From Sphingomonadales bacterium (GTDB taxonomy: Bacteria > Pseudomonadota > Alphaproteobacteria > Sphingomonadales > Sphingomonadaceae), in assembly GCA_016714795.1 (NCBI GenBank), contig JADKCA010000004.1, forward strand, positions 62,001 through 126,000: DNA of 64,000 bases. Reading direction: 5' to 3'. The notes below the pieces were generated by a model. That model did no database searches, was not told the origin of the DNA, and was given only the letters and a program-made list of their open reading frames with translations. Every line of letters starts with the position of its first letter. The first letter of the stretch is position 1. A program made the position numbers and the translations under genes. Below are positions 51,446 through 60,122 of the stretch, one piece after another.

Positions 51446-52822
51446 ATGGCTGTTCCCCCGCTTCCGCTTCGTCCATGGGGCGCGCGCTTTGTCGCTGCGC
51501 TTCTCTCGCTTTGCCTGATTGTCCAGCCCGCGCTGGCGCAATCGATATTGCGCGATGCCGAAACCGAAGATGTGTTCGCGGAAATGGCCGCGCCCCTGAT
51601 CGAAGCCGCAGGGATGCGCCCGCGCGACGTGCAGATCATCCTGATTCAGGACAAGGACATCAACGCCTTTGTGGCAGGCGGACAGGCGGTTTACATCCAT
51701 AGCGGGCTGATTGCCGCTGCAACCAATGCCAACGAGGTTCAGGGCGTGATTGCGCATGAACTGGGCCATGTAGCGGGCGGGCATGTGATTCGCTCCAGCG
51801 AAGGCATCAAGGCCGCCACGGGCATCACCATCCTGTCGCTGCTGATCGGTGTGGCAGCCATGGCTGCGGGCGCGGGAGAGGCCGGGGCCGGCATCATGGC
51901 GGCAGGCCAGCAGGCAGCGATGGGCAAGTTTCTGGCGTTCAACCGCACGCAGGAATCGAGTGCGGATCAGGCGGGGGCCTCTTACCTTGCCAAGTCCGGC
52001 ATCAGTGGCCGGGGGTCCGTGGCATTCTTCAAGAAGCTTCAGAACCTCGAATTCCGCTATTCCATTCCGCAGGATGACAGCTACGCCCGCACCCACCCGC
52101 TGACAGGCGAGCGAATCGCGGTGCTCGAAGACCGCTACAAGCTGGACCCGGCTTGGAATGTGGCAACCGACCCCGCACTGGAAGCGCGATTCCAGCGGGT
52201 CAAGGCCAAGCTGAAGGGCTATATCGACCCCCGTCAGGCGCTGATCGACTATCCGGTGACGAACCTGTCCATCCCCGCCCGATATGCGCGCGCCTATGCG
52301 TGGCACCGTACCTCCTATCCGCAAGCCGCACTTGATGAAGCCGATGCACTGATCAAGGCGATGCCCCACGATCCCTATTTTCTGGAACTGAAGGGGCAGA
52401 TTCTCCTCGAATCGGGCCGCCCGAAAGACGCGCTGCCGATGCTGCGCGAAGCGGTCGAGAAAACCGGCGCGCAACCACTGATCGCCGCCACGTTCGGCCA
52501 CGCGCTGATCGAGGCGGACGAACACGCCAATCTGGCCGAGGCCGAAATTGTTCTGAAGGCTGCCGTCAACAAGGACAAGGACAACCCCTTTGCCTGGTAT
52601 CAGCTGGGTGTTGTCTATTCCCGGCAGGGCGATACGGCGCGCGCGGCGCTGGCTTCTGCGGAGCAGCATCTGCTCGAAGGCCGCCTCCCGCTCGCCCGTG
52701 GCAGCGCCCGCACAGCGATGGCAGGCATCAAGGAAGGCTCGCCGGACTGGATTCGCGCAGCAGACATCGCCATGGTGGCCGACAATGAACTGGGCGACCG
52801 CAAGGACCGGAAAAAGAAATGA
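51446..52822 (+). CDS. M48 family metalloprotease with TPR tail (BepA-like)
   Basis: 458 residues: signal peptide (ends ALAQ, about 32), M48 zinc protease with HELGH (His104, Glu105, His108) and the third-ligand region ESSADQAG, then TPR-like repeats in the C-terminal half. BepA-type proteases act on misassembled outer-membrane proteins. Start at ATG 51446 just after a hairpin; a longer frame overlaps the rne end. Its stop overlaps the next gene (ATGA). Confidence 0.9.
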   Translation: MAVPPLPLRPWGARFVAALLSLCLIVQPALAQSILRDAETEDVFAEMAAPLIEAAGMRPRDVQIILIQDKDINAFVAGGQAVYIHSGLIAAATNANEVQGVIAHELGHVAGGHVIRSSEGIKAATGITILSLLIGVAAMAAGAGEAGAGIMAAGQQAAMGKFLAFNRTQESSADQAGASYLAKSGISGRGSVAFFKKLQNLEFRYSIPQDDSYARTHPLTGERIAVLEDRYKLDPAWNVATDPALEARFQRVKAKLKGYIDPRQALIDYPVTNLSIPARYARAYAWHRTSYPQAALDEADALIKAMPHDPYFLELKGQILLESGRPKDALPMLREAVEKTGAQPLIAATFGHALIEADEHANLAEAEIVLKAAVNKDKDNPFAWYQLGVVYSRQGDTARAALASAEQHLLEGRLPLARGSARTAMAGIKEGSPDWIRAADIAMVADNELGDRKDRKKK

Positions 52823-53571
52823 TTCAGGGGGCAAGAACGGGAATGATTGCAGCTTTGGCCTTGGCCGCTGGCGTGGGCGGGACATTGCTGGCCACCCAAA
52901 GTGGTGCGGTGACGGGCAGCAGTGTCAGCACGACTGATCGTGCGGCTATCGAGGCCATTGTCCGTGACTATATCCTCACTCATCCTGAAATCCTGCCCGA
53001 GGCAATGCAGAATCTGGAGCGCAAGGAGGCCGCCAAACAGGTGGGTGGCAATCGCGCCAAGCTGGAAACCGCCTTTGCAGGCGCTTGGGAGGGTGCAGCG
53101 GATGCGGATGTGACGCTGGTAGAATTCTTCGATTACTCGTGCGGCTATTGCCGGTCGGCACGTCCGGACGTCGAAAAGCTGCTGGCGGAAGACCCGAAGC
53201 TGAAGATCGTCTATCGCGAATTGCCCATTCTGGGCGAAGACAGCCAGAAGGCCGCGCTGATCAGTCTGGCCGCCGCCAAACAGGGGGCACCTGCATATGC
53301 GGCCTTCCACAAAGCCATGTGGGCCGCTGGACGCCCATCGGCCGCCAGTGTCGAGCAGGCGCTGCGCGCCGCCGGGCTGGACCCGGCCATAGTCCGGACA
53401 TCTGCCGATGCCAGCGACGTGCGCGCTGAAATCAACAGCAATCTGGCGTTGCAGCGCTCGCTGGCCCTGTCCGGGACGCCCAGTTGGGTGGTGGGAGACA
53501 CTGTCATCAACGGCGCGGTCGGTTATGCCGAACTGAAAGCCGCGATCGCAGAAGTGCGCAAGGCCAGATAG
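52819..53571 (+). CDS. DsbA/Com1-type thiol oxidoreductase
   Basis: 250 residues with an N-terminal membrane/signal segment (MIAALALAAGVGGTLLATQ), a thioredoxin-fold active site Cys108-Gly-Tyr-Cys111 and the cis-Pro loop SGTPSWVVG. Forms or repairs disulfides in periplasmic proteins. Coupled to the M48 protease. Confidence 0.92.
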   Translation: MIQGARTGMIAALALAAGVGGTLLATQSGAVTGSSVSTTDRAAIEAIVRDYILTHPEILPEAMQNLERKEAAKQVGGNRAKLETAFAGAWEGAADADVTLVEFFDYSCGYCRSARPDVEKLLAEDPKLKIVYRELPILGEDSQKAALISLAAAKQGAPAYAAFHKAMWAAGRPSAASVEQALRAAGLDPAIVRTSADASDVRAEINSNLALQRSLALSGTPSWVVGDTVINGAVGYAELKAAIAEVRKAR

Positions 53572-53591
53572 CGCGCGTGCCGTCGGCTGGA

Positions 53592-54131
53592 TCAGCGCTC
53601 TTGCTGCGTGATCCGGTCCGCAAACCCCTTCCGCAATTTGGCAAGCTTGGGCGGGATGACCGCCATGCAATAAGGGTTGGACTGCCCTTCCCCGTCCCAA
53701 TAGCGCTGGTGATAATCCTCTGCGGGCCACCAGGGGGCAAGGGGTTCGATGCTGGTCACGATCGGCGCAGGCCAGTCTTGCGCTGCGCGTTTGATGGCAG
53801 CCTGGGCTGCCGCCTCCTGCGCGGGCGAAAGCGGGAAGATGGCGGACCGGTATTGCGTACCGATGTCGTTACCCTGCCGGTTCAGCTGAGTCGGATCGTG
53901 AGTCGCAAAGAAGATGTCGAGTAGATCGTCATAGATGATTCGCGCCGGATCGAATCCGATTCGGATGGCTTCGGCGTGACCGGTCGTACCGCTGCACACT
54001 TGCCGATAGTTGGGATGATCTACATGCCCTCCCAAATAGCCACTCTCTATTGTTTCAACACCTTGCAGCGACTGGAACACAGCCTCCACGCACCAGAAAC
54101 AGCCGCCAGCAAAAATCGCAATCTCAGTCAT
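53592..54131 (-). CDS. msrA: Peptide-methionine (S)-S-oxide reductase
   Basis: 179 residues with the catalytic FAGGCFWC (Cys11), plus GYLGGHVDHPNYRQVC and ISAIFPLS-like YRSAIFPLS. Reduces methionine-S-sulfoxide. Convergent with the DsbA gene. Confidence 0.96.
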   Translation of the reverse strand: MTEIAIFAGGCFWCVEAVFQSLQGVETIESGYLGGHVDHPNYRQVCSGTTGHAEAIRIGFDPARIIYDDLLDIFFATHDPTQLNRQGNDIGTQYRSAIFPLSPAQEAAAQAAIKRAAQDWPAPIVTSIEPLAPWWPAEDYHQRYWDGEGQSNPYCMAVIPPKLAKLRKGFADRITQQER

Positions 54132-54325
54132 GGGCTGATCCTAGCGCGCGGCGCGCAGAGCGGCAAGTCACGAAAATCCGCCATTTTCTGAAAATAAGAC
54201 GGATAAACCGAAAGATTCCGGCGCTCAACTGAACTCGACTCTGCATTTAACCATTTGCGTACTCTTTGACTTTATGACATAGACGCTTCTGCACAACCGA
54301 TCTCACGCGAAAGGAGACCATCTCA

Positions 54326-54574
54326 ATGTCGGTTCTTAAGAAAACTCTTGTGGCTGCCGCCGCACTGGCTTTTGTCAGCGCACCTGTGGCTGCTTCGGCC
54401 GCTTCGGCCAAAAAGCTGACGGTGAGCTCCGCGCGTGTTGCGGCTCCGGTCAAGTCGGCGAAGTCCAGCGAAGCCATGGGCAGCAGTCTCGTGCTTCCCT
54501 TGCTTGGTCTGGTTGCCGTCGTACTCGGTGTCGTTGCTGCCTCCAGCGGCAATGGCAGCCCGTCGAGCCCGTAG
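54326..54574 (+). CDS. Small Ala/Ser-rich exported or membrane protein
   Basis: 82 residues: signal-like N-terminus (KKTLVAAAALAFVSAPVAAS), an Ala/Ser/Lys middle and a C-terminal TM helix (VLPLLGLVAVVLGVVAA). AAAGGAGA precedes the start. A strong terminator follows, supporting a real monocistronic gene. Function unknown. Confidence 0.65.
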   Translation: MSVLKKTLVAAAALAFVSAPVAASAASAKKLTVSSARVAAPVKSAKSSEAMGSSLVLPLLGLVAVVLGVVAASSGNGSPSSP

Positions 54575-54600
54575 TTTCGGGTTCTTCGCAAGAGATTGAA

Positions 54601-54628
54601 ATGGCGGCTTTCGGGCCGCCATTTTTTT
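54601..54628 (+). terminator. Rho-independent terminator
   Basis: ATGGCGGC-TTTCGG-GCCGCCAT stem followed by six further T, 27 bp after the small exported gene. Textbook form. Confidence 0.92.
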
Positions 54629-54688
54629 GCGTGCTCGTCTTGTATGAAACTCTCTGCCCGAGCCTGCATGGCCCGGATGAAATGAATT

Positions 54689-54719
54689 CGGCGCGGCCTG
54701 ACAGATCAGGGCCGCGCCG
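54689..54719 (-). terminator. GC-rich hairpin after the EF-hand gene
   Basis: CGGCGCGGCC / GGCCGCGCCG stem downstream of the EF-hand stop on the minus strand; the following bases are only moderately T-rich. Confidence 0.55.
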
Positions 54720-54757
54720 ACTCAATCCGATGCCCTCACTGGCATGAGGGAACGAAT

Positions 54758-55357
54758 TTACTGATCAGATGATCCCTTCCGGCGGGCCTGACGGGCGTTC
54801 ATCCGCTCTTCGGCGGTCAGCACACCATTCTTGTCCGAATCAGCAGCATCAAAACGCGCCAGCCGTGTGGCGAGTGCTTCCGAGAGCGAAACCCGGCCGT
54901 CCTTGTCCGCATCGGCCTGCGTGAAGTGAGCGCCGCCGCCCATCATCCCGCGTTGGCCTCTGCCTTCGCCATGGTGTTTGCCAGCCATCGGCCCGCGATG
55001 CGAGCGGCGATCACCCTGCCGGGACGCCATATCATCGCTATGCGCCGAATCGAACTCGGCCTTGCTGATCTGGCCATTGCCATCCTTGTCCATCGCCTTG
55101 AAGTGCCCCTCCCGCCGCTCGGCGCGATGAGCAGACCGCATCGCCTGAATTTCTTCCTGCGTGACCTGTCCGTCCTTATTGGCGTCGACAGCCGTGAAAT
55201 GGCTGCGCACGGCCGCTTCGACATCCGCGCGTGCAGTTGGGCCAGACATGGCGTGCATGCCACCCTTTGCCGCATGATGGCCGTCATGCATCTGGGCCAA
55301 CGCCGGAATCGCGAGGGCCAATGCGCCGCCAGCGATGAGAATCGGGAACTTCTTCAT
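54758..55357 (-). CDS. Exported EF-hand calcium-binding protein
   Basis: 199 residues with a signal peptide (ends ALAQ) and four EF-hand loops: DANKDGQVTQEE, DKDGNGQISKAE, DADKDGRVSLSE and DSDKNGVLTAEE. A His/Gly/Met-rich stretch (HRGPMAGKHHGEGRG) lies between hands two and three. Probably a periplasmic calcium buffer or sensor. Confidence 0.9.
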   Translation of the reverse strand: MKKFPILIAGGALALAIPALAQMHDGHHAAKGGMHAMSGPTARADVEAAVRSHFTAVDANKDGQVTQEEIQAMRSAHRAERREGHFKAMDKDGNGQISKAEFDSAHSDDMASRQGDRRSHRGPMAGKHHGEGRGQRGMMGGGAHFTQADADKDGRVSLSEALATRLARFDAADSDKNGVLTAEERMNARQARRKGSSDQ

Positions 55358-55492
55358 GGGATACTCCTGAAAATTGACTTCCAGACGCGAACATCGGCCA
55401 ATGATGCTTGATCAGGCCTGAACGCTTTGCGCGTCATGATGCACGAACGGCTTGCCAAGCGCGCCGCTTCAGCTTATGCGCGCGCCTTCGGT

Positions 55493-55569
55493 CGGGACGT
55501 AGCGCAGCCTGGTAGCGCATCACACTGGGGGTGTGGGGGTCGCAGGTTCGAATCCTGTCGTCCCGACCA
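55493..55569 (+). tRNA. tRNA-Pro (GGG)
   Basis: 77-nt cloverleaf, acceptor CGGGACG/CGTCCCG, anticodon loop CTGGGGG (GGG), T-arm GGTTCGAATCC, CCA encoded. Confidence 0.97.
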
Positions 55570-55620
55570 ATTTTGACGGATCATGACGCGGACAATTTGT
55601 CCCGCATCTTTCTTTACAAA

Positions 55621-56622
55621 TCAGGCCAGCGCCGCTTCTGCTTCTGCAACCAGTGCCGCCAGAATATCGGCCACCGGTTCTTCGGTCTTGACCATGCCGA
55701 CAATCTGGCCCGCCATGACAGAGCCATTTTCCACATCGCCGTCAATGACAGCGCGACGCAGCGCGCCGGCCCAGAAATGTTCGATTTCCAGCTGGGCTGC
55801 GGCCATGTCTACCTCGCCACGATCCAGCATGGCAGCAACTTCAACTTGCTTGCGCGTAAATTCTTCCGTGCCGGCATTTTTGAGCGCACGCACCGGAATG
55901 ACCGGCAGGCGCGGGTCGATCTGGACGCTGGCAATCGCATCGCGGGCATTGCCGCGCAAAAACGCCTTCTTGAAGGCAGGGTGCGCGATACACTCCGTTG
56001 CGCACACCAGCCGCGTACCGATCTGCACACCGGCTGCGCCCTGCTCCACATAGGAAGCCATCATCTCGCCCCGGCCAATGCCGCCAGCCACGAACACCGG
56101 CACCTGATCCTTGATCTCCGGCAGGATTTCCTGAACCAGCACCGAAGTGGAAACCGGGCCGATATGGCCGCCCGCTTCCATGCCTTCGATCACGATGGCA
56201 TCCACGCCTGAACGGATCAGCTTTTTCGCGAGAGCCAATGCGGGTGCAAAGCAGATCACTTTCGCACCAAACGCCTTGATCGCTTCGATCGCACCCGCAG
56301 GCGGCAGCCCCCCGGCAAGGACGACATGACTGACCTTGTGCTTGGCACAGACGGCAATCAGATCGAGCAATTGCGGGTGCATGGTGATGAGGTTCACGCC
56401 GAACGACCGCGCGGTCATCGCCTTGGTGGCCTCAATTTCCTTGTCGAGCAGTTCGGGCGGCATCGCCCCGCCTGCAATCACGCCAAAACCGCCTGCGTTG
56501 GACATGGCAGACACAAGGTTGCGCTCGCTGATCCAGCTCATCGCGCCTGCCATGATGGCGACGTCTGATCCGAGAAAGGCAGCACCGCGCGTCATGAGGG
56601 TGGTGAGTCTTGTCATCGTCAT
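55621..56622 (-). CDS. Nitronate monooxygenase (NMO family)
   Basis: FMN TIM-barrel oxygenase of 333 residues oxidising nitroalkane anions (propionate-3-nitronate) or acting as an enoyl reductase-like flavoenzyme. Signatures IMAGAMSW, NAGGFGVIAGG, IVIEGMEAGGHIG, and VFVAGGIGRGEMM with GVQIGTRLV. Single gene next to tRNA-Pro. Confidence 0.9.
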   Translation of the reverse strand: MTMTRLTTLMTRGAAFLGSDVAIMAGAMSWISERNLVSAMSNAGGFGVIAGGAMPPELLDKEIEATKAMTARSFGVNLITMHPQLLDLIAVCAKHKVSHVVLAGGLPPAGAIEAIKAFGAKVICFAPALALAKKLIRSGVDAIVIEGMEAGGHIGPVSTSVLVQEILPEIKDQVPVFVAGGIGRGEMMASYVEQGAAGVQIGTRLVCATECIAHPAFKKAFLRGNARDAIASVQIDPRLPVIPVRALKNAGTEEFTRKQVEVAAMLDRGEVDMAAAQLEIEHFWAGALRRAVIDGDVENGSVMAGQIVGMVKTEEPVADILAALVAEAEAALA

Positions 56623-56628
56623 GTCCTC

Positions 56629-56687
56629 GTCACCCCCGAAGCGGGGGTCGTTGTCCGGAAATCGGTTCCCGCTTGCGCGGGAACGAC
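56629..56687. repeat. Intergenic palindrome, diverged GTCATTCCCGC family
   Basis: Two self-complementary pieces, ACCCCCGAAGCGGGGGT and GTTCCCGCTTGCGCGGGAAC, in inverted order between lysC and the nitronate monooxygenase. The core CCCGCTTGCGCGGG (56668-56681) also occurs inside the cytochrome gene at 12892-12905. Confidence 0.75.
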
Positions 56688-56700
56688 GCCATTTCAGCTC

Positions 56701-57936
56701 TTAATCCGCAGCATCCAGCCCGTAAGCCGTGTGCAGAACGCGCACGGCCAATTCGGTCTCATCCTCGTCGATCAGCACCGAAACCTTGATTTCGGATGTG
56801 GAGATTGCCTGAATGTTGATGCCACGCGAACCGAGCGCCTGGAACATGGTGGAGGCCACGCCCGCATGGCTGCGCATTCCTACGCCGACGATGCTGATCT
56901 TGGCAACCTTGGTGTCATGCACCAGCTTTTCATAGCCAATCGCGCCCTGCGCCTTTTCCAGCGCATCAAGCGCGCGGGCGAGTTCGGCGCCGGGCACGGT
57001 GAAGGTCACGTCGGTCGAGCCTGCATCATGCGCTATATTCTGGATGATCATGTCCACATTGATGCTGGCATCAGCCAGTGGCGCGAAAATGCTGGCGACC
57101 GCGCCGGGACGGTCCGGCACCTTGATCAACGTGATCTTGGCTTCGTTCTTGTCATGGGCAATGCCCGTGATGACCTGTCTTTCCACGTCATTTTCTCCGA
57201 TTTCATCGTCGCTGACGATCAGCGTGCCGGGCTTGTCCTCGAACGAGGTGAGCACCTGCACGCGCACATTTTCCTTCATGGCCAGACTGACAGAGCGGGT
57301 CTGGAGCACCTTTGCACCCACGCTCGCCAGCTCCAGCATTTCCTCATACGTCACCTTGTCCAGCTTCTGCGCCTTGGGCACGATGCGGGGATCGGTGGTG
57401 TAGACGCCATCGACATCGGTATAAATGTCGCAGCGGTCTGCCTTGACCGCAGCCGCGACGGCAACAGCAGACGTATCCGACCCGCCGCGGCCCAGCGTGG
57501 TGACGCGGCCAGTGTCTGCCATGCCCTGAAAGCCGGGAATGACGGCGACTTCGCCGCTCGCCATCGCGGCATTCAGCGCGTCGGTCTCTATGGATTCGAT
57601 GCGTGCCGAGCTGTGCGCATCAGAGGTATGGATCGGCAATTGCCAGCCCAGCCAGCTGCGCGCAGGCACGCCCATCGCCTGCAAGGTGATCGCCAGCAGG
57701 CCGGATGTAATCTGTTCGCCTGCCGCCACGACAACATCATATTCCTTGGGATCATGCAGCGGAGCGGCTTCGCGGCAGAAGCCGACCAGACGGTCGGTCT
57801 CGCCCGCCATCGCAGATACGACCACCGCCACCTGATTGCCGGCGTCCACTTCTTTCTTCACGCGGGAGGCGACATTGCGGATGCGCTCCGTCCCCGCCAT
57901 GGAGGTGCCGCCGAATTTCATCACGATCTTGGCCAT
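56701..57936 (-). CDS. lysC: Aspartate kinase
   Basis: 411 residues: kinase domain from VMKFGGTSMAG to about 240 (GRGGSDTSAVA substrate loop), then two ACT domains (about 265-405) for feedback control by lysine/threonine. First step of the aspartate amino-acid family. Confidence 0.97.
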   Translation of the reverse strand: MAKIVMKFGGTSMAGTERIRNVASRVKKEVDAGNQVAVVVSAMAGETDRLVGFCREAAPLHDPKEYDVVVAAGEQITSGLLAITLQAMGVPARSWLGWQLPIHTSDAHSSARIESIETDALNAAMASGEVAVIPGFQGMADTGRVTTLGRGGSDTSAVAVAAAVKADRCDIYTDVDGVYTTDPRIVPKAQKLDKVTYEEMLELASVGAKVLQTRSVSLAMKENVRVQVLTSFEDKPGTLIVSDDEIGENDVERQVITGIAHDKNEAKITLIKVPDRPGAVASIFAPLADASINVDMIIQNIAHDAGSTDVTFTVPGAELARALDALEKAQGAIGYEKLVHDTKVAKISIVGVGMRSHAGVASTMFQALGSRGINIQAISTSEIKVSVLIDEDETELAVRVLHTAYGLDAAD

Positions 57937-57975
57937 GGGACTCCCTGTTCCGGCCTTCGGGCGCCTGCCCTTACG

Positions 57976-58009
57976 AAAAGCGCGGCCCTGTTAGGCAAGG
58001 GGGGCCGCG
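57976..58009 (-). terminator. Rho-independent terminator before lysC
   Basis: On the minus strand a CGCGGCCC / GGGCCGCG stem is followed by CTTTTC. It ends the acetyltransferase transcript ahead of lysC. Confidence 0.65.
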
Positions 58010-58017
58010 ATGGCAAG

Positions 58018-58554
58018 TTAGGATATTGCGCGCGCGAATGCTTTGCGGAACACATCGACCGGTCCGATAGCGTCTTGGGTCGATGCGCATTGCGTGAAAC
58101 CGATCTTGCGGGCAACGGCCCTCGATGCCAAATTGTCGGTATCGATGATGCACCGCACTTCGGGCACATCAAGCGTCCGGTCAGCCCAGTCGAGTGCAGC
58201 TGCCATGGCTTCTGTGGCCAGTCCCTTGCCCCATGCCGCAGGTGCCAGCGCCCAGCCGGCTTCGGGCACGCCCTCCAATTCTTTCAAACCGCGTTCAAAA
58301 CGCCCCAGCCCACCATTGCCCAGCCAGACGCCGGTTTCCCGGCAGGCGAAGGTCCAATAGCCAAAGCCGCACAGGCTCCACAACCCTGCGGCAGACAAAA
58401 GCTTGGCCCAGCTGGTCGTGCGATCGCGCGGGATGCCGCCGATAAAGGCGACCATCGCGGGGTCTGCCCATGCAGCGGCATAGGGTTCCCAATCCTCCAG
58501 CGCGATGGGCCGGAGAATCAGGCGGTCAGTGGTGAGGATCGGGGCGACAGTCAT
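58018..58554 (-). CDS. GNAT family N-acetyltransferase (RimJ-like)
   Basis: 178 residues of the GNAT fold: TDRLILRPIALEDW start, acetyl-CoA loop GKGLATEAMAAALDW and NLASRAVARKIGF. Of the kind that modifies ribosomal or small-molecule amines; target unknown. Confidence 0.9.
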   Translation of the reverse strand: MTVAPILTTDRLILRPIALEDWEPYAAAWADPAMVAFIGGIPRDRTTSWAKLLSAAGLWSLCGFGYWTFACRETGVWLGNGGLGRFERGLKELEGVPEAGWALAPAAWGKGLATEAMAAALDWADRTLDVPEVRCIIDTDNLASRAVARKIGFTQCASTQDAIGPVDVFRKAFARAIS

Positions 58555-58567
58555 GCCGCCCCTGTTA

Positions 58568-59431
58568 TCAGGCCGCAGCCGCTACCGGCAAGCGGGCTGC
58601 CTCATAGGCGCTGTCCACGCTGCTGATCAGGTGACGGTCATCGCGATTCCAAGGGTGGAAGCCCGGCAGGAAATAGGCCGCCCAAGGAATGAAGAGCTTG
58701 CGCAACACGCCAGGCGTGCCCAGCAAGAACCAGATCAGCTTGCCATGCGCCTTCACGCCGGTGATGCCGTCCTGCCGCAACAGGTCCAGAATGCCGATAT
58801 AGCGGTGAATCCAGAAGTTGAGGCTGACGACGAGCATCATCAGCGATTTGGCGCGCCAGCGCTTGAAGCGGCTCCAGTCTTTGGTGGCGTGCAGCCAGGT
58901 ATCGAAGGCGACACCCTTATGCTCGATTTCCTCAATGGCATGCCATTTCCACATGTCCGCCAGCTCGGGATCGGCCCCCTTGAAGGCGTCCGGATCATTG
59001 AGGAACTGTTCGGCCAGAATCGCCGTATAATGTTCCAGCGCCATGGTGGCGTTCAGGTTCATGATCTGCGGACGGGTTCTGACAAAGTCCATCACCTGAT
59101 CCACATGCGCATCGAGGCGGCTGGTGTCATACCCGGCCTCCACAATGCGGCGATTAAACGCCACATGCTCGCGCGTGTGCATGATTTCCTGCGCGGTGAA
59201 GGCTTTGATTTCTTCGGCCAGCTTGGGCGGCACGCCATCTCGGTGCGCCTTCACGGCGTCGATGAACATCGCCTCGCCCTTGGGGAACGTTACGGAAAGC
59301 GCGTTGTAAAAAGCCGTTGCAATCGGATCGCCACCGGCCCACCAGCGCTTTTGAACAGTGTCCCGGCCAAAACGGCGGTCACGCGGGGTGATGACAAGAT
59401 CAGCGGGGGTTTTCATCGTGGCAGAAGTCAT
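58568..59431 (-). CDS. Metal-dependent hydrolase family (PF10118-type)
   Basis: 287 residues, helical, with metal-ligand candidates in EIMHTREH, ALEHYTA and HAIEEIEHKG, spaced like a di-iron or ferritin-like site. C-terminal half has a hydrophobic helix pair. The family is called metal-dependent hydrolase but its chemistry is unknown. Divergent from a TetR gene and probably controlled by it. Confidence 0.8.
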   Translation of the reverse strand: MTSATMKTPADLVITPRDRRFGRDTVQKRWWAGGDPIATAFYNALSVTFPKGEAMFIDAVKAHRDGVPPKLAEEIKAFTAQEIMHTREHVAFNRRIVEAGYDTSRLDAHVDQVMDFVRTRPQIMNLNATMALEHYTAILAEQFLNDPDAFKGADPELADMWKWHAIEEIEHKGVAFDTWLHATKDWSRFKRWRAKSLMMLVVSLNFWIHRYIGILDLLRQDGITGVKAHGKLIWFLLGTPGVLRKLFIPWAAYFLPGFHPWNRDDRHLISSVDSAYEAARLPVAAAA

Positions 59432-59469
59432 GGTGGGTTACTCCTTGTGCGAAGCCATGTAGGAGTTAC

Positions 59470-59483
59470 TGACAGTTATGTCA
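59470..59483. promoter_or_regulatory. Candidate TetR operator overlapping the tetR start
   Basis: TGACAGTTATGTCA, an inverted repeat TGAC-N6-GTCA that covers the ATG at 59478 and lies 39 bp from the divergent hydrolase start. Its position suits autoregulation. Confidence 0.4.
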
Positions 59484-60080
59484 ATAGGAAGAAAGCGCCT
59501 CTCCCCTGAAGCGAGCCGGACGGCGGCGCTGGAGGCGGCGCGCGACCTTCTGCTGGAGGCGGGGCCGCAGGCGGTGACGCTGAAGGCGGTGGCTGGGCGG
59601 ATCGGGCGGACACACGCCAATCTGCTCCATCATTTCGGATCGGCAGCAGGCTTGCAGACCGCACTCGCCACTTCGATCACCGAATCGATCTGCGGCGAAA
59701 TCGCCGAGCGGATTCAGAAGGCGCGGACCGGAGAAGCGAAGTCGCGCGAGATTGTCGATCTGGCATTCGATGCCTTTGACAAACATGGCGCGGGCGCGCT
59801 GACCAGCTGGATGATCCTGTCCGGCAATGAGGCCATGCTGGAGCCGATTGTCGAAACGATCCATCGCATGGTCGATCAGATCGCCGTGGATGCCCATGAA
59901 GACCGCTCCCTGCACGATGACACGCTGACGCTTGTGTTGCTGGCACTGGGTGATGCGCTGATGGGCGAGCCCATGGCCCGCTCACTCGGCCTGCCCCGCA
60001 CCCGCGCGCGCGATATTGCAGTGCGGCTGATGATGGCGTCGATGGAACATGATGGACCGGGCGCAATCGTGCAGTCTTGA
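59478..60080 (+). CDS. TetR family transcriptional regulator
   Basis: 200 residues; N-terminal helix-turn-helix (AARDLLLEAGPQAVTLKAVA, GRIGRTHANLLHHFGS) and a helical ligand domain. Divergent from the PF10118-type gene. Confidence 0.92.
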   Translation: MSIGRKRLSPEASRTAALEAARDLLLEAGPQAVTLKAVAGRIGRTHANLLHHFGSAAGLQTALATSITESICGEIAERIQKARTGEAKSREIVDLAFDAFDKHGAGALTSWMILSGNEAMLEPIVETIHRMVDQIAVDAHEDRSLHDDTLTLVLLALGDALMGEPMARSLGLPRTRARDIAVRLMMASMEHDGPGAIVQS

Positions 60081-60122
60081 CTCCCACTGGCGCTTTCGCC
60101 CCTGCTCCCCTAAAGGCGGGCC

